64,000 nt of DNA from Pseudoneurospora amorphoporcata. Lineage: Eukaryota > Ascomycota > Sordariomycetes > Sordariales > Sordariaceae. The DNA is taken from positions 53,896 through 117,895 of the forward strand of contig MU859168.1 of assembly GCA_033297205.1 (NCBI GenBank), written 5' to 3'. Position numbers and translations under genes: made by a program. How positions within the stretch are numbered: the first letter of the stretch is position 1; every line of letters starts with the position of its first letter. Positions 21,957 to 33,200 of this stretch are shown piece after piece. Below the pieces are notes generated by a model. That model did no database searches, had not been told where the DNA came from, and was given only the letters and a program-made list of their open reading frames with translations.

Positions 21957-22660
21957 ATGCGCGCCGCCCTCACCCTCCTCGCCGCCCTCTCGGCAGCCGG
22001 CACGGGCGCCTCCGTCACCGCCTCCCCCCTCGGCCCTCCCAAGCCCCCCAAGGTCGGCGCCTCCGACATCAACCCCTTCGCGGGCAAGAAACTCTTCGCC
22101 AACCCCAAATGGGCCGCCAAGCTCGATGACACCTACAAGTCTTTTGTCCAAAAGAACGACAAGGCCAACGCCGCCGTAGTCCGCAAGGTCCAGAAAACCG
22201 GCTCCTTCGTCTGGGTCACCTCCCGCTCCGGCCTCTCGGAAATCGACGACGCCATCCGCTCCGCGCGCGACGAGCAGCGTCGGACTGGCCAGAAGCAGAT
22301 CGTCGGTCTCGTTCTCTACAACCTCCCCGACCGCGATTGCTCCGCCGGCGAGTCGGCAGGCGAGCTAAGCAGCAGGAATGATGGGTTGAGAATCTACAAG
22401 GAGCAATTCGTCAAGCCGTACGCGCAAAAGCTGGCGGCGGCTAAGGACTTGCAGTTCGCGGTGGTGCTGGAGCCGGATTCGTTGGGCAACGCGGTGACGA
22501 ATATGGGGGTGGAGTTTTGCGCCCAGGCCGTGCCGACGTACCGCGAGGGTATTGCCTTTGCGATTAAAAGCTTGCAGTTGGAGAATGTGGCGCTTTATGT
22601 CGACGCGGCGCATGGCGGGTGGTTGGGGTGGGCGGATAATTTGCCGTTGGGTATGTCTCT

Positions 22661-22698
<38 letters not shown>

Positions 22699-23322
22699 CG
22701 CTTTCTTCTCTATTCCTAGCCTATTCCTCCTTTCCTTTATTCCTCCCCTTCAATCCCCAACCCCTTTCTCCTCTAGTCCTCATCAATCACCAAAACAAAA
22801 ACTAACACATCCTCAACAGCCGCCAAGGAGTTCGCCACGGTCCTGTCCATCGCCAACACCGGCAACACCTCCTCAGGCAAAAACGCCACAATCCGCGGCT
22901 TCTCAACCAACGTATCCAACTACAACCCCTACATCACCTCCAACTCCACGCACCCCCGCGACCCCTACACAGAATGGTCCCCCTCCTACGACGAATCTCA
23001 CTACGCCAGCTCCCTCTCCCCCTATCTCACCGAACTCGGCCTGCCCGCGCACTTCATCGTCGACCAAGGCCGCGTCGCGCTCCCCGGTGCCAGGGCCGAG
23101 TGGGGTGAGTGGTGCAATGTTGAGCCTGCCGGGTTTGGACATACACCCACTGCCGACCAGAAGGTTCTGCAGAATGAGAATGTCGATGCTATTGTGTGGG
23201 TGAAGCCGGGCGGGGAGAGTGATGGGGAGTGTGGACTTGCGGGGGCGCCGAAGGCGGGGGCGTGGTTTGGAGGGTATGTGGAGATGTTGGTTAAGAATGC
23301 GGATGCGAGTGTGAAGGCTTGA
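21957..23322 (+). CDS. Secreted glycoside hydrolase family 6 (cellobiohydrolase II-like/endoglucanase-like), no CBM
   Basis: GH6 enzymes hydrolyse beta-1,4-glucan with inversion, outside the cell. The model joins 21957-22650 and 22820-23322, giving 398 residues. The 169-base intron has GTATGT, CTAAC and AG, and contains a 31-base T-run. Residues 1-20 are a signal peptide (MRAALTLLAALSAAG). The catalytic centre is complete compared with Trichoderma Cel6A: Asp127 in LPDRDC, the acid Asp174 in LEPDSL, Asp216 in VDAAHGGWLGW and Asp366 in KPGGESDG. Four cysteines (128, 188, 330, 369) match the two family disulfides. There is no cellulose-binding module or linker. The loop after Asp366 is about 15 residues shorter than in Cel6A, which could open the tunnel. 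N. crassa has three GH6 genes; this is probably one of the CBM-less paralogues, but I cannot fix which. Confidence 0.95.
22664..22694 (+). repeat. Poly-T run in the GH6 intron
   Basis: About 31 consecutive T bases lie just inside the 5' end of the intron, an unusually long polypyrimidine run for a 169-base intron and likely variable in length between strains. Confidence 0.85.
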
Positions 23323-25762
23323 AGCGGATAATGAATGAAGGGGAGAGGCTCACTTGAGTCTCTTCTGCCTGTCATGTGGTGTTTGGAGGTCAAATGCATG
23401 TGGTGCCCGCCCGCAACTTTGTACAATATGGGCTTTTTCTTTCTTCGTCGTTAATGCTCTTTTGAGCTTGCCAAGTCTTTCAAGATGGGAAATGCAAGCC
23501 TGAATGACTTCGGTTGTCTTGAAACGGACGATAAAGAAGTAGGTTGAAGCGCAAGTGCAGAAAAGAGGGAAGAAGCTTTGGGATAGAAGTTTGGAGGAAG
23601 GATGGAGGATGAAAAAGGGGGGGCTTGGAGGATTGTTTGGTGGTGTATATACGATCAACAGCATCTTGCTCCGGAAGGGACTCAAATCGTGATGATTCGT
23701 GCGCTTGCGCGAAAGAAAGACCAACGGTTTACTAGATCAGTGCCTGAGGTTTCTAGACTGCCGAACTCAGCGAAACTCACGGGCTGGGCAATATACCCTT
23801 AGACTGGAAGACTACCTACCTATGGCGATGGGGTGGCACGACCTAAGTCTAACCGACCTCCATGCTCAAGATGCGCGGGCATCATATCAACCCCATGAAG
23901 AACCATGGCTTGACAGTTCACACTATGGCCATAACTCAACGGCACATCGCATGGTACTACTCTTTGAGGCACACAAACCGCGCTCTCCCCGTTTAACAAT
24001 TATAGTATTATCTACTACTCAGAACCCAGTATCCCACTTGGAATAGTCGCAATCTTGACCGATGTGGATGGCATATCCGGTCAAGCTGTGCTGTCAGTGG
24101 CAAGATGTCTCTGATGTTCAAAACATGCGCACATCGTATCAACCTCTCATCAAGATCGTGGCTTCACACGTTCAACACCGTGATCATCACCCACCCAGAA
24201 CCCAGCATTCCACTTGGAACCACTCGGAGTAATCGCAAACCTTCCCGCTTTGCGATCGCACCTCCAACCTGCCATGCCATGCTATACATGCATGTTGTTA
24301 TCGCGATCGTTGCTTTTTCTACCCATGTTCCCTCTGCACTTGGCAGCACCGATGGTGGATGAACCGCCTCGCAGGTTCTCAGCTCGCCTTGTACCGAGAG
24401 GGAAAGCCAAGCCCACGGAGACGGGATGTCTTTTGTGATGTGTGGTCAAGCCTCCTCAAGGTGTTATCGTCCAGCCGGAGCATATGGAATGACTTCGCTC
24501 CGTATCACTATCCCGAGCGCCGGCACCTGTTGGTTGAGCCACAGGTTTTGCCACGATTGCCACGATTGCCATCTGCTACATTTTGTCAAAGACAAGTCTG
24601 GCGTGGATGTCCTTGAGAATGACTTGTATGGCTCCAATGGCTGATAGTGTAGAAGCTGAACCGCTGAAGAAGGCCATCATTCAGATGTCCGATTGGTCGA
24701 GCTCGCCTACAGCACGCGACAGGCTAGTGTTGCTCCCGACTGCGTATCCTGCTTCCGAAGATAACTTGCTTTTTCCAAGTTCTTTATTTGCGGTTGTGGA
24801 AACTTTTGCCAGCGGGAAGATCGCGCACTGGAAGACGATCTACTCAACTGAACCCACAGAATTGGCTCAGTCGTGGGTTGCGATCGGGACCGCACTGCTG
24901 GGGTAGATGGGGAAACTCATGTGAACAATGATTGTCAGTGATCACCCAGTTTTGCTGCATCTGTCCGCCATTAGCTCATGCGGATACCCGTGTTTCCCCA
25001 GTCCCCAACCCAGGCCAAGGGTCCTCAGAATGGATGAATGTCGAGGCTCGATAACCTAGAATAGTGTAGCTCCCTGGTAACGCGAAGAAATCGGATTGTG
25101 CATGCTGGCACTGCACGATTGCACACCAATTCTGCGTATCCCGATGGGAAGATACGGGCCCCCCCTTGGTCCCAGCCGCGGGTATTCGCAGCTGAAATCA
25201 CTCCGGGTCACTTCCGGCTCCGCACACATCATTCTCTTGGTGAAATACCCATGGGGTCAATACATGGCCGTACCGCCGCCAACTTGTCCAGTCTTCCAAC
25301 CCTTTGGGTTGTCACTTTTCAACCATCTTGCTATGGTACTGCGATCATGAATCTTGGGACGGGAGTTCCACGACGGGCGTTGAGAAAAGTGTCGATGCAT
25401 GTCTTGCTCCCTCGTTTCCACCGCACCGTGGGCCACAAGCCATGAGCGCTTGCATTGGATTGAAGGTGGTGTGGCGGAGCGGAAACGGAAACGGGAAGCA
25501 GCGCCTTGATTTCATACACATGGCCGCCAGATGCGGCTAAGGACTTGTTGAGTTTCAGGGCGGCTCGTCCGATGTGTGGGGGTTGTATTGTATGGTGTCG
25601 AGGCTGGAGGATGGAAGTTCGAGAATGGCAAAGATGATAAATTCCCTTGATCATCCTCAGTCCATATCGCCTTGCGGTCCCGTCGTCTCCTGAAGGCGTA
25701 TACCAGTGTCAGTATGACCCTCGAAAGTTGACATCATCCAGTCCCACACACTCTCAACATCA
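23323..25762. other. Intergenic region with a diverged direct duplication
   Basis: Sequence near 23875-24050 recurs in diverged form near 24125-24240. Both copies carry a GCGCGGGCATC/GCGCACATC-like start, a TGGCTT...TTCACAC middle and a CAGAACCCAG...CCACTTGGAA end. Open frames here are short and mutually overlapping. I see no intact gene, and the right end should contain the promoter of the PTH11-like gene. Confidence 0.45.
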
Positions 25763-27052
25763 ATGCCACCCCTACACTCGCTATTCCCCCGCCAAGCAGG
25801 GAGGCCATCGTTCAGTCCTGATACACTGGCCGGTTATGACCTCAGCGACAAGTCGACGCAAAAGCCGACGATACGGCAGGTCAACCTCGTGCTGATTGTC
25901 CTTGTGGGAGTCGTGGTCTCTCTCCGCATCGTCTGCCGGGGTTACATCACCCGCCGCCTCTTCATCGATGACTACCTCATCATACTAGCCGGTCTGTTCA
26001 CGCTGGTGTCTGCGTCCATGGCCCTCGCGGCTACGAGGTACGGGCTGGGTGAACATATCTGGAACTTGCCATTGCCGGTGGACAACATGTTGGACATGTT
26101 GATGCGGTGTGTAAAGGTGAGTCGTTCTGCCCGGGCTTGAACAGGCGAGAGTGCGAGGCTGACGAAGGGCGTGGGAAACAGCACATGTACGTCGCCCACG
26201 TGTTCTACTCGGCGGCCGGGGCTTTCACCAAGCTATCCATCTTGACGTCGTACTTGAGGATCTTTTCTGGCAAGGTGCTAAGATGGATTCTGTGCGGCAC
26301 GGCTGCGGTGGTGTCTACCATGGGTGTGGGTGCCGTGCTTGCAACCATCTTCCAATGTACGCCGGTGAAGGCCGCTTGGGATTACACAATTGCCGACAGC
26401 AAGTGTTTCTCGTTTGTGGAGTTTTTGTATGCGAACGCGGGGATCAATATCGCCATTGATTTTGTGCTGGTGGCAGCGCCTTTGCCGTATTTTTGGAGCC
26501 TGCGTATCCCGTTGAGGCAGAGGCTGATGATTTGCGTCTTGTTTGGGGTCGGCTTTATGTGAGTGTCGTCGTCCTGATGATCATGTCTCAGAAGAGTGTC
26601 TTTGCTGACCGTCCAGTGGCTTTGCCGCCAGCATCGTCCGCATCGTCTCGCTGAGTGATGTCAAGGGTATTGACGTGACTTGTGAGTTGACCAATTCACC
26701 CTTCGGCAGAATTGAATCCATACTGACCATGACAGACTACCTCGTGTCTCCCCTCAACTGGACCATCATCGAGTGCTCACTTGGCATCATCTGTGTGTCC
26801 GTTCCACCGATGCGTCCTCTCCTGGCCAAACTTGCACCGCCATGTTTTAGCAGTTATCTCTCAGAAGGGGATGAGGCTTCGAAGGTATATCCTGGTTCCC
26901 AACAACGGACTCATAGGGTAATGGGAATGCAGCTGGAAGAGATCGAAATGGCGGCAAGGAGAGAAAGGGAAATGCAGAGTTCGACGGGGGAGTTGTTGGC
27001 GTCGGTTAATGAACCTGGTACGCCCAAGTCTGCTCAAAGGTGTTCTGTATAG
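25763..27052 (+). CDS. PTH11/SAT4-type seven-transmembrane (fungal rhodopsin-domain) membrane protein
   Basis: Plasma-membrane protein of the large fungal family that includes Magnaporthe PTH11. Some members act as GPCR-like sensors; most are uncharacterised. The model joins 25763-26116, 26182-26558, 26617-26681 and 26736-27052, giving 370 residues. All three introns have GTGAGT donors and CTGAC branch sites. Seven hydrophobic helices are visible, starting with VNLVLIVLVGVVVSLRIV at 40-57. Family marks are the DDYLI motif at 69-73 at the start of helix 2, FTKLSIL...YLRIF in helix 3-4, the FQCTPVKAAWD loop with a later Cys, and a charged cytosolic tail of about 90 residues. No CFEM domain precedes helix 1. 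The ligand is unknown. Confidence 0.88.
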
Positions 27053-28019
27053 CACTTGTTCTGTGGTGGAATGATATCATGAAGTTGAACCGATCCTGTC
27101 GCATGGTGTTGAGTGTCCCGATCAAACTCCCAAGGCACCTCATCCCGGACTGTGGGATTCTTCAGTGGATGTTCAGTGGATGTTCAGTGGATGAAACCCC
27201 TGAACGAGAACGTGATAGCGGCCGGGGTCTGCATGAACAAGACGCCCGGAAGAATGGACATCAAAAGTTGAAAAATAGGAGAGATGAGATGATTGGAAAC
27301 CCGATTGACAATGTTTTGATGACTGTCTTGATCGTGGGAGTTGCCTGAGAGAGTGGAGAGTAACATCTTGTCGTGATGTTTTGTTTGAAATCGTCGGCAT
27401 TGGAAAAGCCGTTTGAAATCCGAGTGGGATTTGAGACAGACGCACAGACCACTCCCCTCTGGCAACACTCCGATCTGTCTCCGGCAGGGCAGACCCCTTT
27501 CTGTCTTGCCGGAAAAGGTGCCGTGGCAGGCATGGGGTCTCAGTCTGAGTCGATGGCGCAAAGGGACCGCCGAGGTCGACCCCGCAAAACGCAGCCAATT
27601 GTCTGGCGCCGACCAGGTACCTTTCTCCATTTTGGGGACGGAAAAGGGAGAAGGTCAGCGAGTGTCAGCGAAGAATCCCCGCAGTCGGGCCCATGACTAA
27701 TGATTCCCCAATTGTGCTACCTGTAACAAATTCAATTCGCCGTCCCTTGTGTTATAGAGCGCGATGCAAGGTGTATGTACTGCGTAGTAATCCTTAACCA
27801 ATCTGACCCAGCGCATCCGAACTTTATTCCCAGGTCTCTCCCACTTTCCAGTTTCGAATTGCTTCTCGTCTGCTTGCGACGGCGTTCCTTCTGTTCTCTA
27901 GAGTTGCATTGAGATTCCAGTCCTAAACACGACCAGCGATTTTCATCCCAAAGCCGAACCCTCTGCGCGCGCCCATCCTCTCTTCGCCGGCTAAATATTC
28001 CCACTTCCAGACCACAAAC
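27053..28019. other. Intergenic region upstream of GTP cyclohydrolase II
   Basis: Contains a short direct repeat of ATGTTCAGTGG near 27169-27192 and open frames without domains. I recognise no riboswitch. The 3' part is presumably the promoter and leader of the gene at 28020. Confidence 0.45.
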
Positions 28020-29350
28020 ATGTGCCCGGCACCAACATCAGATGCGCATTCGCATGTCGATAATACGACGACAAGCCAGTTACCCTCCTTCTACTCTCCC
28101 AAGAGAAAGAGCCAACAAGACCACACGTCTCGAGACAATGGCGACGTCGAATCCGTAGTAGACCTCTCCTCCGCCTCTCTCTCTTCTTCCACTACCTCGG
28201 CACAACCGACCACAACTCCCGCCGTCACTCTCGACACCAGCGACAACCTTTCAACAAACTCGTCAGTGCCCTCGACTCCCTTATCCCAACCACCACCGCC
28301 CTCCCTCCTCTCGCCCTCCTTCACGCCTCCCCAGACCCCCGGCACAGCAACCCCCTCCACCTCGATAACCTCCCTCTCCCTCTCGCTCTCGGAGCCGCGC
28401 GGCATCCCCGTCGACAGCTCCATTCCCACAGGAGGATGCGGCAGCAAGAAGCCCAAGCTCCTCGACTCGCTGCCGCACGTCGAGTGCATAGTGCGGGCGC
28501 GCATCCCGACCACCAACGGCGCCGAGATGTTCCTGCACCTGTACACCAACGACGTGGACAACAAGGAGCACCTGGCCATTGTGTTTGGGAACAACATCCG
28601 GAGCCAAAGTCTGGACAGAGTGCGGGAGGGCGAGACGGAGATGGACAGGTTGGTCCGAGGGGCGTATACAGGGCGGCTGTACCCCGGTAGGACGACGAGT
28701 CGGGAGCCTGGTTCTGTACAGACCACAGCAGAGAAGGAGGCAGAGGAAGAAGAGAAGAAGAAGAAACAGACGCCGTTGGTCAGGATACACTCCGAGTGCT
28801 ACACGGGCGAAACCGTCTGGTCTGCGCGCTGCGACTGCGGCGAACAGCTCGACGAGGCCGCGCGCCTGATGTCGCTGCCTTCCAACACGGCTGGCGGGAT
28901 CATCATCTACTTGCGCCAAGAAGGCCGAGGTATCGGGTTGGGCGAGAAGTTGAAGGCCTACAACTTGCAGGATCTGGGGTCGGATACCGTCGAGGCCAAT
29001 CTGCTGTTGCGCCACCCCGCGGATGCGCGAAGCTATGGTCTGGCGACGGCCATGTTGAGGGACCTCGGACAGAAGGAGATCAGGCTGTTGACGAACAATC
29101 CCGATAAGATCAGGGCGGTGGAAGGCCCTAACCGAGAAATCGTGGTGACGGAACGGGTGGCCATGGTGCCGTTGAGTTGGAAGGGCAAGGGAGGGTTTAG
29201 GGCGCCCGAGGTGGAGGGGTATTTGAAGACCAAGGTACGTTTGTGGTTGTGTGACTCTGTTGGTGACCATGTGCTAACGAGTGTTTGCTTCGACGACAAC
29301 AGATTGAAAAGATGGGACACATGTTGGATATGGGAGCGCTCCCTCAGTGA
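28020..29350 (+). CDS. RIB1: GTP cyclohydrolase II, first enzyme of riboflavin synthesis
   Basis: Opens and deformylates GTP to 2,5-diamino-6-ribosylamino-4(3H)-pyrimidinone 5'-phosphate; cytosolic, zinc-dependent. The model joins 28020-29234 and 29303-29350, giving 420 residues. The 68-base intron has GTACGT, CTAAC and AG, and the last exon encodes only 15 residues (IEKMGHMLDMGALPQ). The zinc site is C-x10-C-x-C at Cys260, Cys271 and Cys273 (SECYTGET...CDCGEQ). The substrate site includes RQEGRGIGLGEKLKAYNLQD, and a TNNPDKIRAV motif follows. The first 140 residues are a Ser/Thr/Pro-rich extension not needed for catalysis, and a charged Glu/Lys linker sits just before the zinc site. It is longer than yeast Rib1 (about 345 residues) because of these additions. 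Confidence 0.95.
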
Positions 29351-30295
29351 TGGTTGTACACAACACAACAGTCCACGATTTCGCGACATATCATCTATGC
29401 ATATAGGGTATACCCATAGCACACGATATTCTCTGGCGGCACAAAACTTGAAGGCGTTCTGGCGGGTTCTTACTTCTTCGTATTTACAACAATTAGAAGG
29501 CTGGCTTCAGATAATGTTCTAGAGCTGTCCATGATAACGTTTTTGGATATCACAACCACCGTGGAGGATGATTTGTTCCTTTATTACTGTAGCATTATAG
29601 ATCCAACCATATTCTCCACATCGGACCGTGACCTCTGAAGAAGCGACCAAGTCTAGACCTTCAGATTTGATCTTATAATCAGGGGATTGTATCCTTGGTA
29701 AAATAACCTCCAAGATCCTCCTTGAATTACCTACCAGCCTAGGTACCTACATAGGCAGTTCCTACCCTCTGATGTTGGCGCAAGTGTTGGAACCTGGAAG
29801 TTGCGAGACGCCATGTTCAAATGTTGGCCCCACCAACTGCACGCTCCCGCAATGTTTCATCCAACAGGAAGCGACCAAGTCTTGGCATCAACGCTGGGTC
29901 CCAATGATGAAAGGTGCTCCTGGCGATTGAATGTTTGTTCTCCAGAGGGATCGGAGCTTCAGAACGTCGCGACTGCCACCACAAAATGCCCTGAAGAATC
30001 GAGAGAATACGAGGACCGCAAAGGGCAGGAGCGCAAAGCAAAGCGGGATTTTACGAGACTGGACTGAACACGGACTTATTGCTCGATCCCACAAACAACC
30101 AAACATCCGACTCTCTACGCGTTCTTTTCGTCATCTTGGACTCAGACATACATCCACCTCCAGGAAGAGACACTGCACATATTATCCACTGGAACGGAAT
30201 TCATCACAGCCAACCCATCTTGATTTCTTCGATACCTTATCATAGCATTCAATCAACCACACCTAATCCACACACAAGCACACATCGACGACAAC
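29351..30295. other. Intergenic region
   Basis: 3' flank of the GTP cyclohydrolase II gene and promoter of the coilin-like gene. No supportable gene is seen. The bases before 30296 are A/C-rich, as usual for leaders in this genome. Confidence 0.45.
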
Positions 30296-33200
30296 ATGAA
30301 GGACAACAGCCTTCGTCTGCGTCTCGTCGTTCGACGTCACTCCCTGCCCGAGGTCAGAATCATCCACCACGTCCCTCTGGAAAACGACCCAACCATTGCC
30401 GACCTTGTCGACCAGATCAACGAAATCATTCCCCTCGAGAGCCCGGAATGGGGCCTTGAAGACTACGTAGTAGAGCTCCGCAACAAGGAGGGCTACGCCT
30501 TCGAATGCCTGCACTTCCAGCAGGTTGCCAATGTCCTCAAGGACGAGGAGGAAGTATTGTGAGTTACATCATCTCACCCTACTCTCACCACTCAACCCCT
30601 CTCTCTTTCTCTGCAGCTGCTGACTTCCAACCCCGCAGTGTCCGACCCCTCGTCACCGGTGACCGAAAGCGCCGTCTGCTGTCCGGCCGTGAGCAAATCT
30701 CCAACGATGGTAGACACCTGATTGACGGCGTTCCCTTTGGCCGTCCTCGACTCAGGTCTCCCAGAGACAGACCCCCGGTTGACATCCCCCCTCTCAAGCG
30801 GAGGAGAATCGAGTACGATACCATCGAGCATGATGACGAACAAGCCGAACCCCTCTTCCTTACCCGCAATGGCCAAGGTTCCGAGGACCGTGAGAGCACT
30901 CGACAAGTCCGCTTCAACAACGCCGGCTTTGATGCCAACGAGGACGAGGAAGAAGACGATGACTTTGTCGACCAGGAGCAATATGGTGACGATGAGGAAG
31001 AAGAGGAGGGCCAAGACGAAGATGACGACTACGAGATCAATCCAGACGAACTTGCGGATGAACTCGAGGGCCTTCAGGAGGCCGAGTCAAGAGAAGAGAC
31101 TCCGGCCGACGAGGACAACATTGAGCAGCCCGCCGACATCAGCCCCACCAAGTCCCAAAAGTCTATTGACCTCTCAGACATTGATAGAATCGCTGCTCTC
31201 CGCGCCGCTTTCCCCAGGGTCTCGGTCGACGTTTGCGAGAAGCTCCTCCTTCAGTACGCTAGCGACGAGAAGAAGGTCTACTGGAAGCTCCGACGCAGGA
31301 ACCGTCCCCACATGACCCTGCAACAGATGCTAGCCTACAGGAGACGTCTCCAAGTTCGTGGACCTGAAACTGCCATGGAGGACGAACTCGAGGCGGAAGC
31401 CTCTGAAAAGAGCGATGCCGAATCTGTTGCTTCTTTGGTTAAGCATTACGATGAGCACGGTTTCCCCGCTGGCTCCATCCTCGATGGTTCAGCTTCCCGT
31501 CACATGGTCGAAGCCCTTCGTATGTCGGGTCAGGATGTGAAGCTTCCTGTCCACAAGAAGTTTGGTGACGATGAGAACGATGAGGGCACCGTCCAACCCA
31601 CCAAAGTCGCTGCTCCGACCGACGAGAACGAGATTCCTCTTGACTCAGAAGATGATGATTCGGAGGCGGACCTTGATCTCGATGATGACGAAGAGGACTT
31701 AGCTGACAAGGACTCTGACGCCTCCGACGACTCGGATGCTGTTTCCCTCTCTGATGAAGCGGAAGAGGTCTTGGACGAGGATGATCTGAACGAATCCTCT
31801 GACAAAGGATCTGCTGCGAGTGACAGCGAAAGTGGCCCCGAGGTCTATACCACGAAAGTAAAGCCCCCCGCGGAGATGGTCGCCCCCAAGAGCCCCCAGC
31901 CCAATGACGAATCCTCAAGTTCTGACGAGAGCGACAGCGACAGTAATAGCGACGACGACAGCAGCCCAGAGGAGGACGCATCCAGCAACGATGGCGACTC
32001 CGAGGATGAGGAGAACGATTCCAGCAGTGACGATAGCAACAGCAGTGATTCCGATAGCTCTTCTGGCGATTCTCCCGGCCACAATGCCAACGCAAATTCT
32101 GATCATGATATTAGCAGCGATTCAGAGTCCGATTCCAGTGACAGCAGTGATGACGACTCGGATGACGAACCAATAACAAGTTCCAAACATGCCAACATTA
32201 CCAAAGCTGTATTCCAGCCCATCAACGAACAGTCAGCCACCCTTGATACGGCCACCCTTGATGCTTCCAGTGCACCCAACGACCAACCGGCCCAAAGCCC
32301 GGTTCCTCCAGGCCAAGGCAAGAACAGAACGAGGATGAGGAACAAGCGACGGAGGCTTTCTGCTAAGATAAGAAAGACCGCGTCTAGAGACACTTCTATC
32401 ATTGGTTCTACGTCCGGTCAAGATGCGGAGACCTCGACACCGGCTGACATAGAGGCCAAGAAGATGGCGTTGCTCCAATCACTCGGTCATCTTGAGTATC
32501 TTGGCAAACCAGCTGTAGTAGAAAAGCCTGCTGCTCCCGTTACCGAGACTGAAAAGCCTGAGCCCTCTGCGGATGCCACAGCCTCTGCCCCGGCTAAGCG
32601 CAAGACGAAGCTCGACGTGGACGCTGGCCGTCGTATGCTGTTCGGATCTCTTGGTCTCAAGAACCCCAAGTCTCAGGAGGATGAGGAAAATATTCGTGCT
32701 AGCTTGATGAAGGGTGTCAAGCCTCTGGTCAACCACCGTGTAGAGGATGCGAAGAAAGAGGCCGAAGTCGATCCTAATGCTTGGCGCCAAAAGATCAACT
32801 ATACTGCCGTCGAGTGCACCGAGGAGGGCATAGAGCTCAGCGAACCTCCCTTTCCATTCTATCAACGCTGGGACCCTCAGCAGCAGAACTTCTGGGGCAG
32901 TGGTCGTGGAGGACCCTCGAAGCGGAAGCAGCAGAACCAGGAGGAATACGAAGAGGAGGAGCCGGTTACCAAGAAGAGAAAGGTGGCGGACGAGGAGGAG
33001 AATGTTGTTTTGAACTACGATGAGGAGGACCCCGATGCTTATGCGGACCAAGGCCACGACGAGGAGGGACAAGATGAAGAAGAGTACGATGAGGAGGAAG
33101 ACGAAGACGAAGAGGAAGACTTGCCTCCTCTTCCCAGCGATTTGACCACCCTGCCTCAGCTCCAACCGGGACAAGCCAAGGCTGGCATGGTGATCACCTG

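Noticed and set aside
28281..29270. 329-residue minus-strand frame across the GTP cyclohydrolase II gene
   Set aside because: Antisense to a clearly conserved coding region, and its composition is that of a shadow frame.
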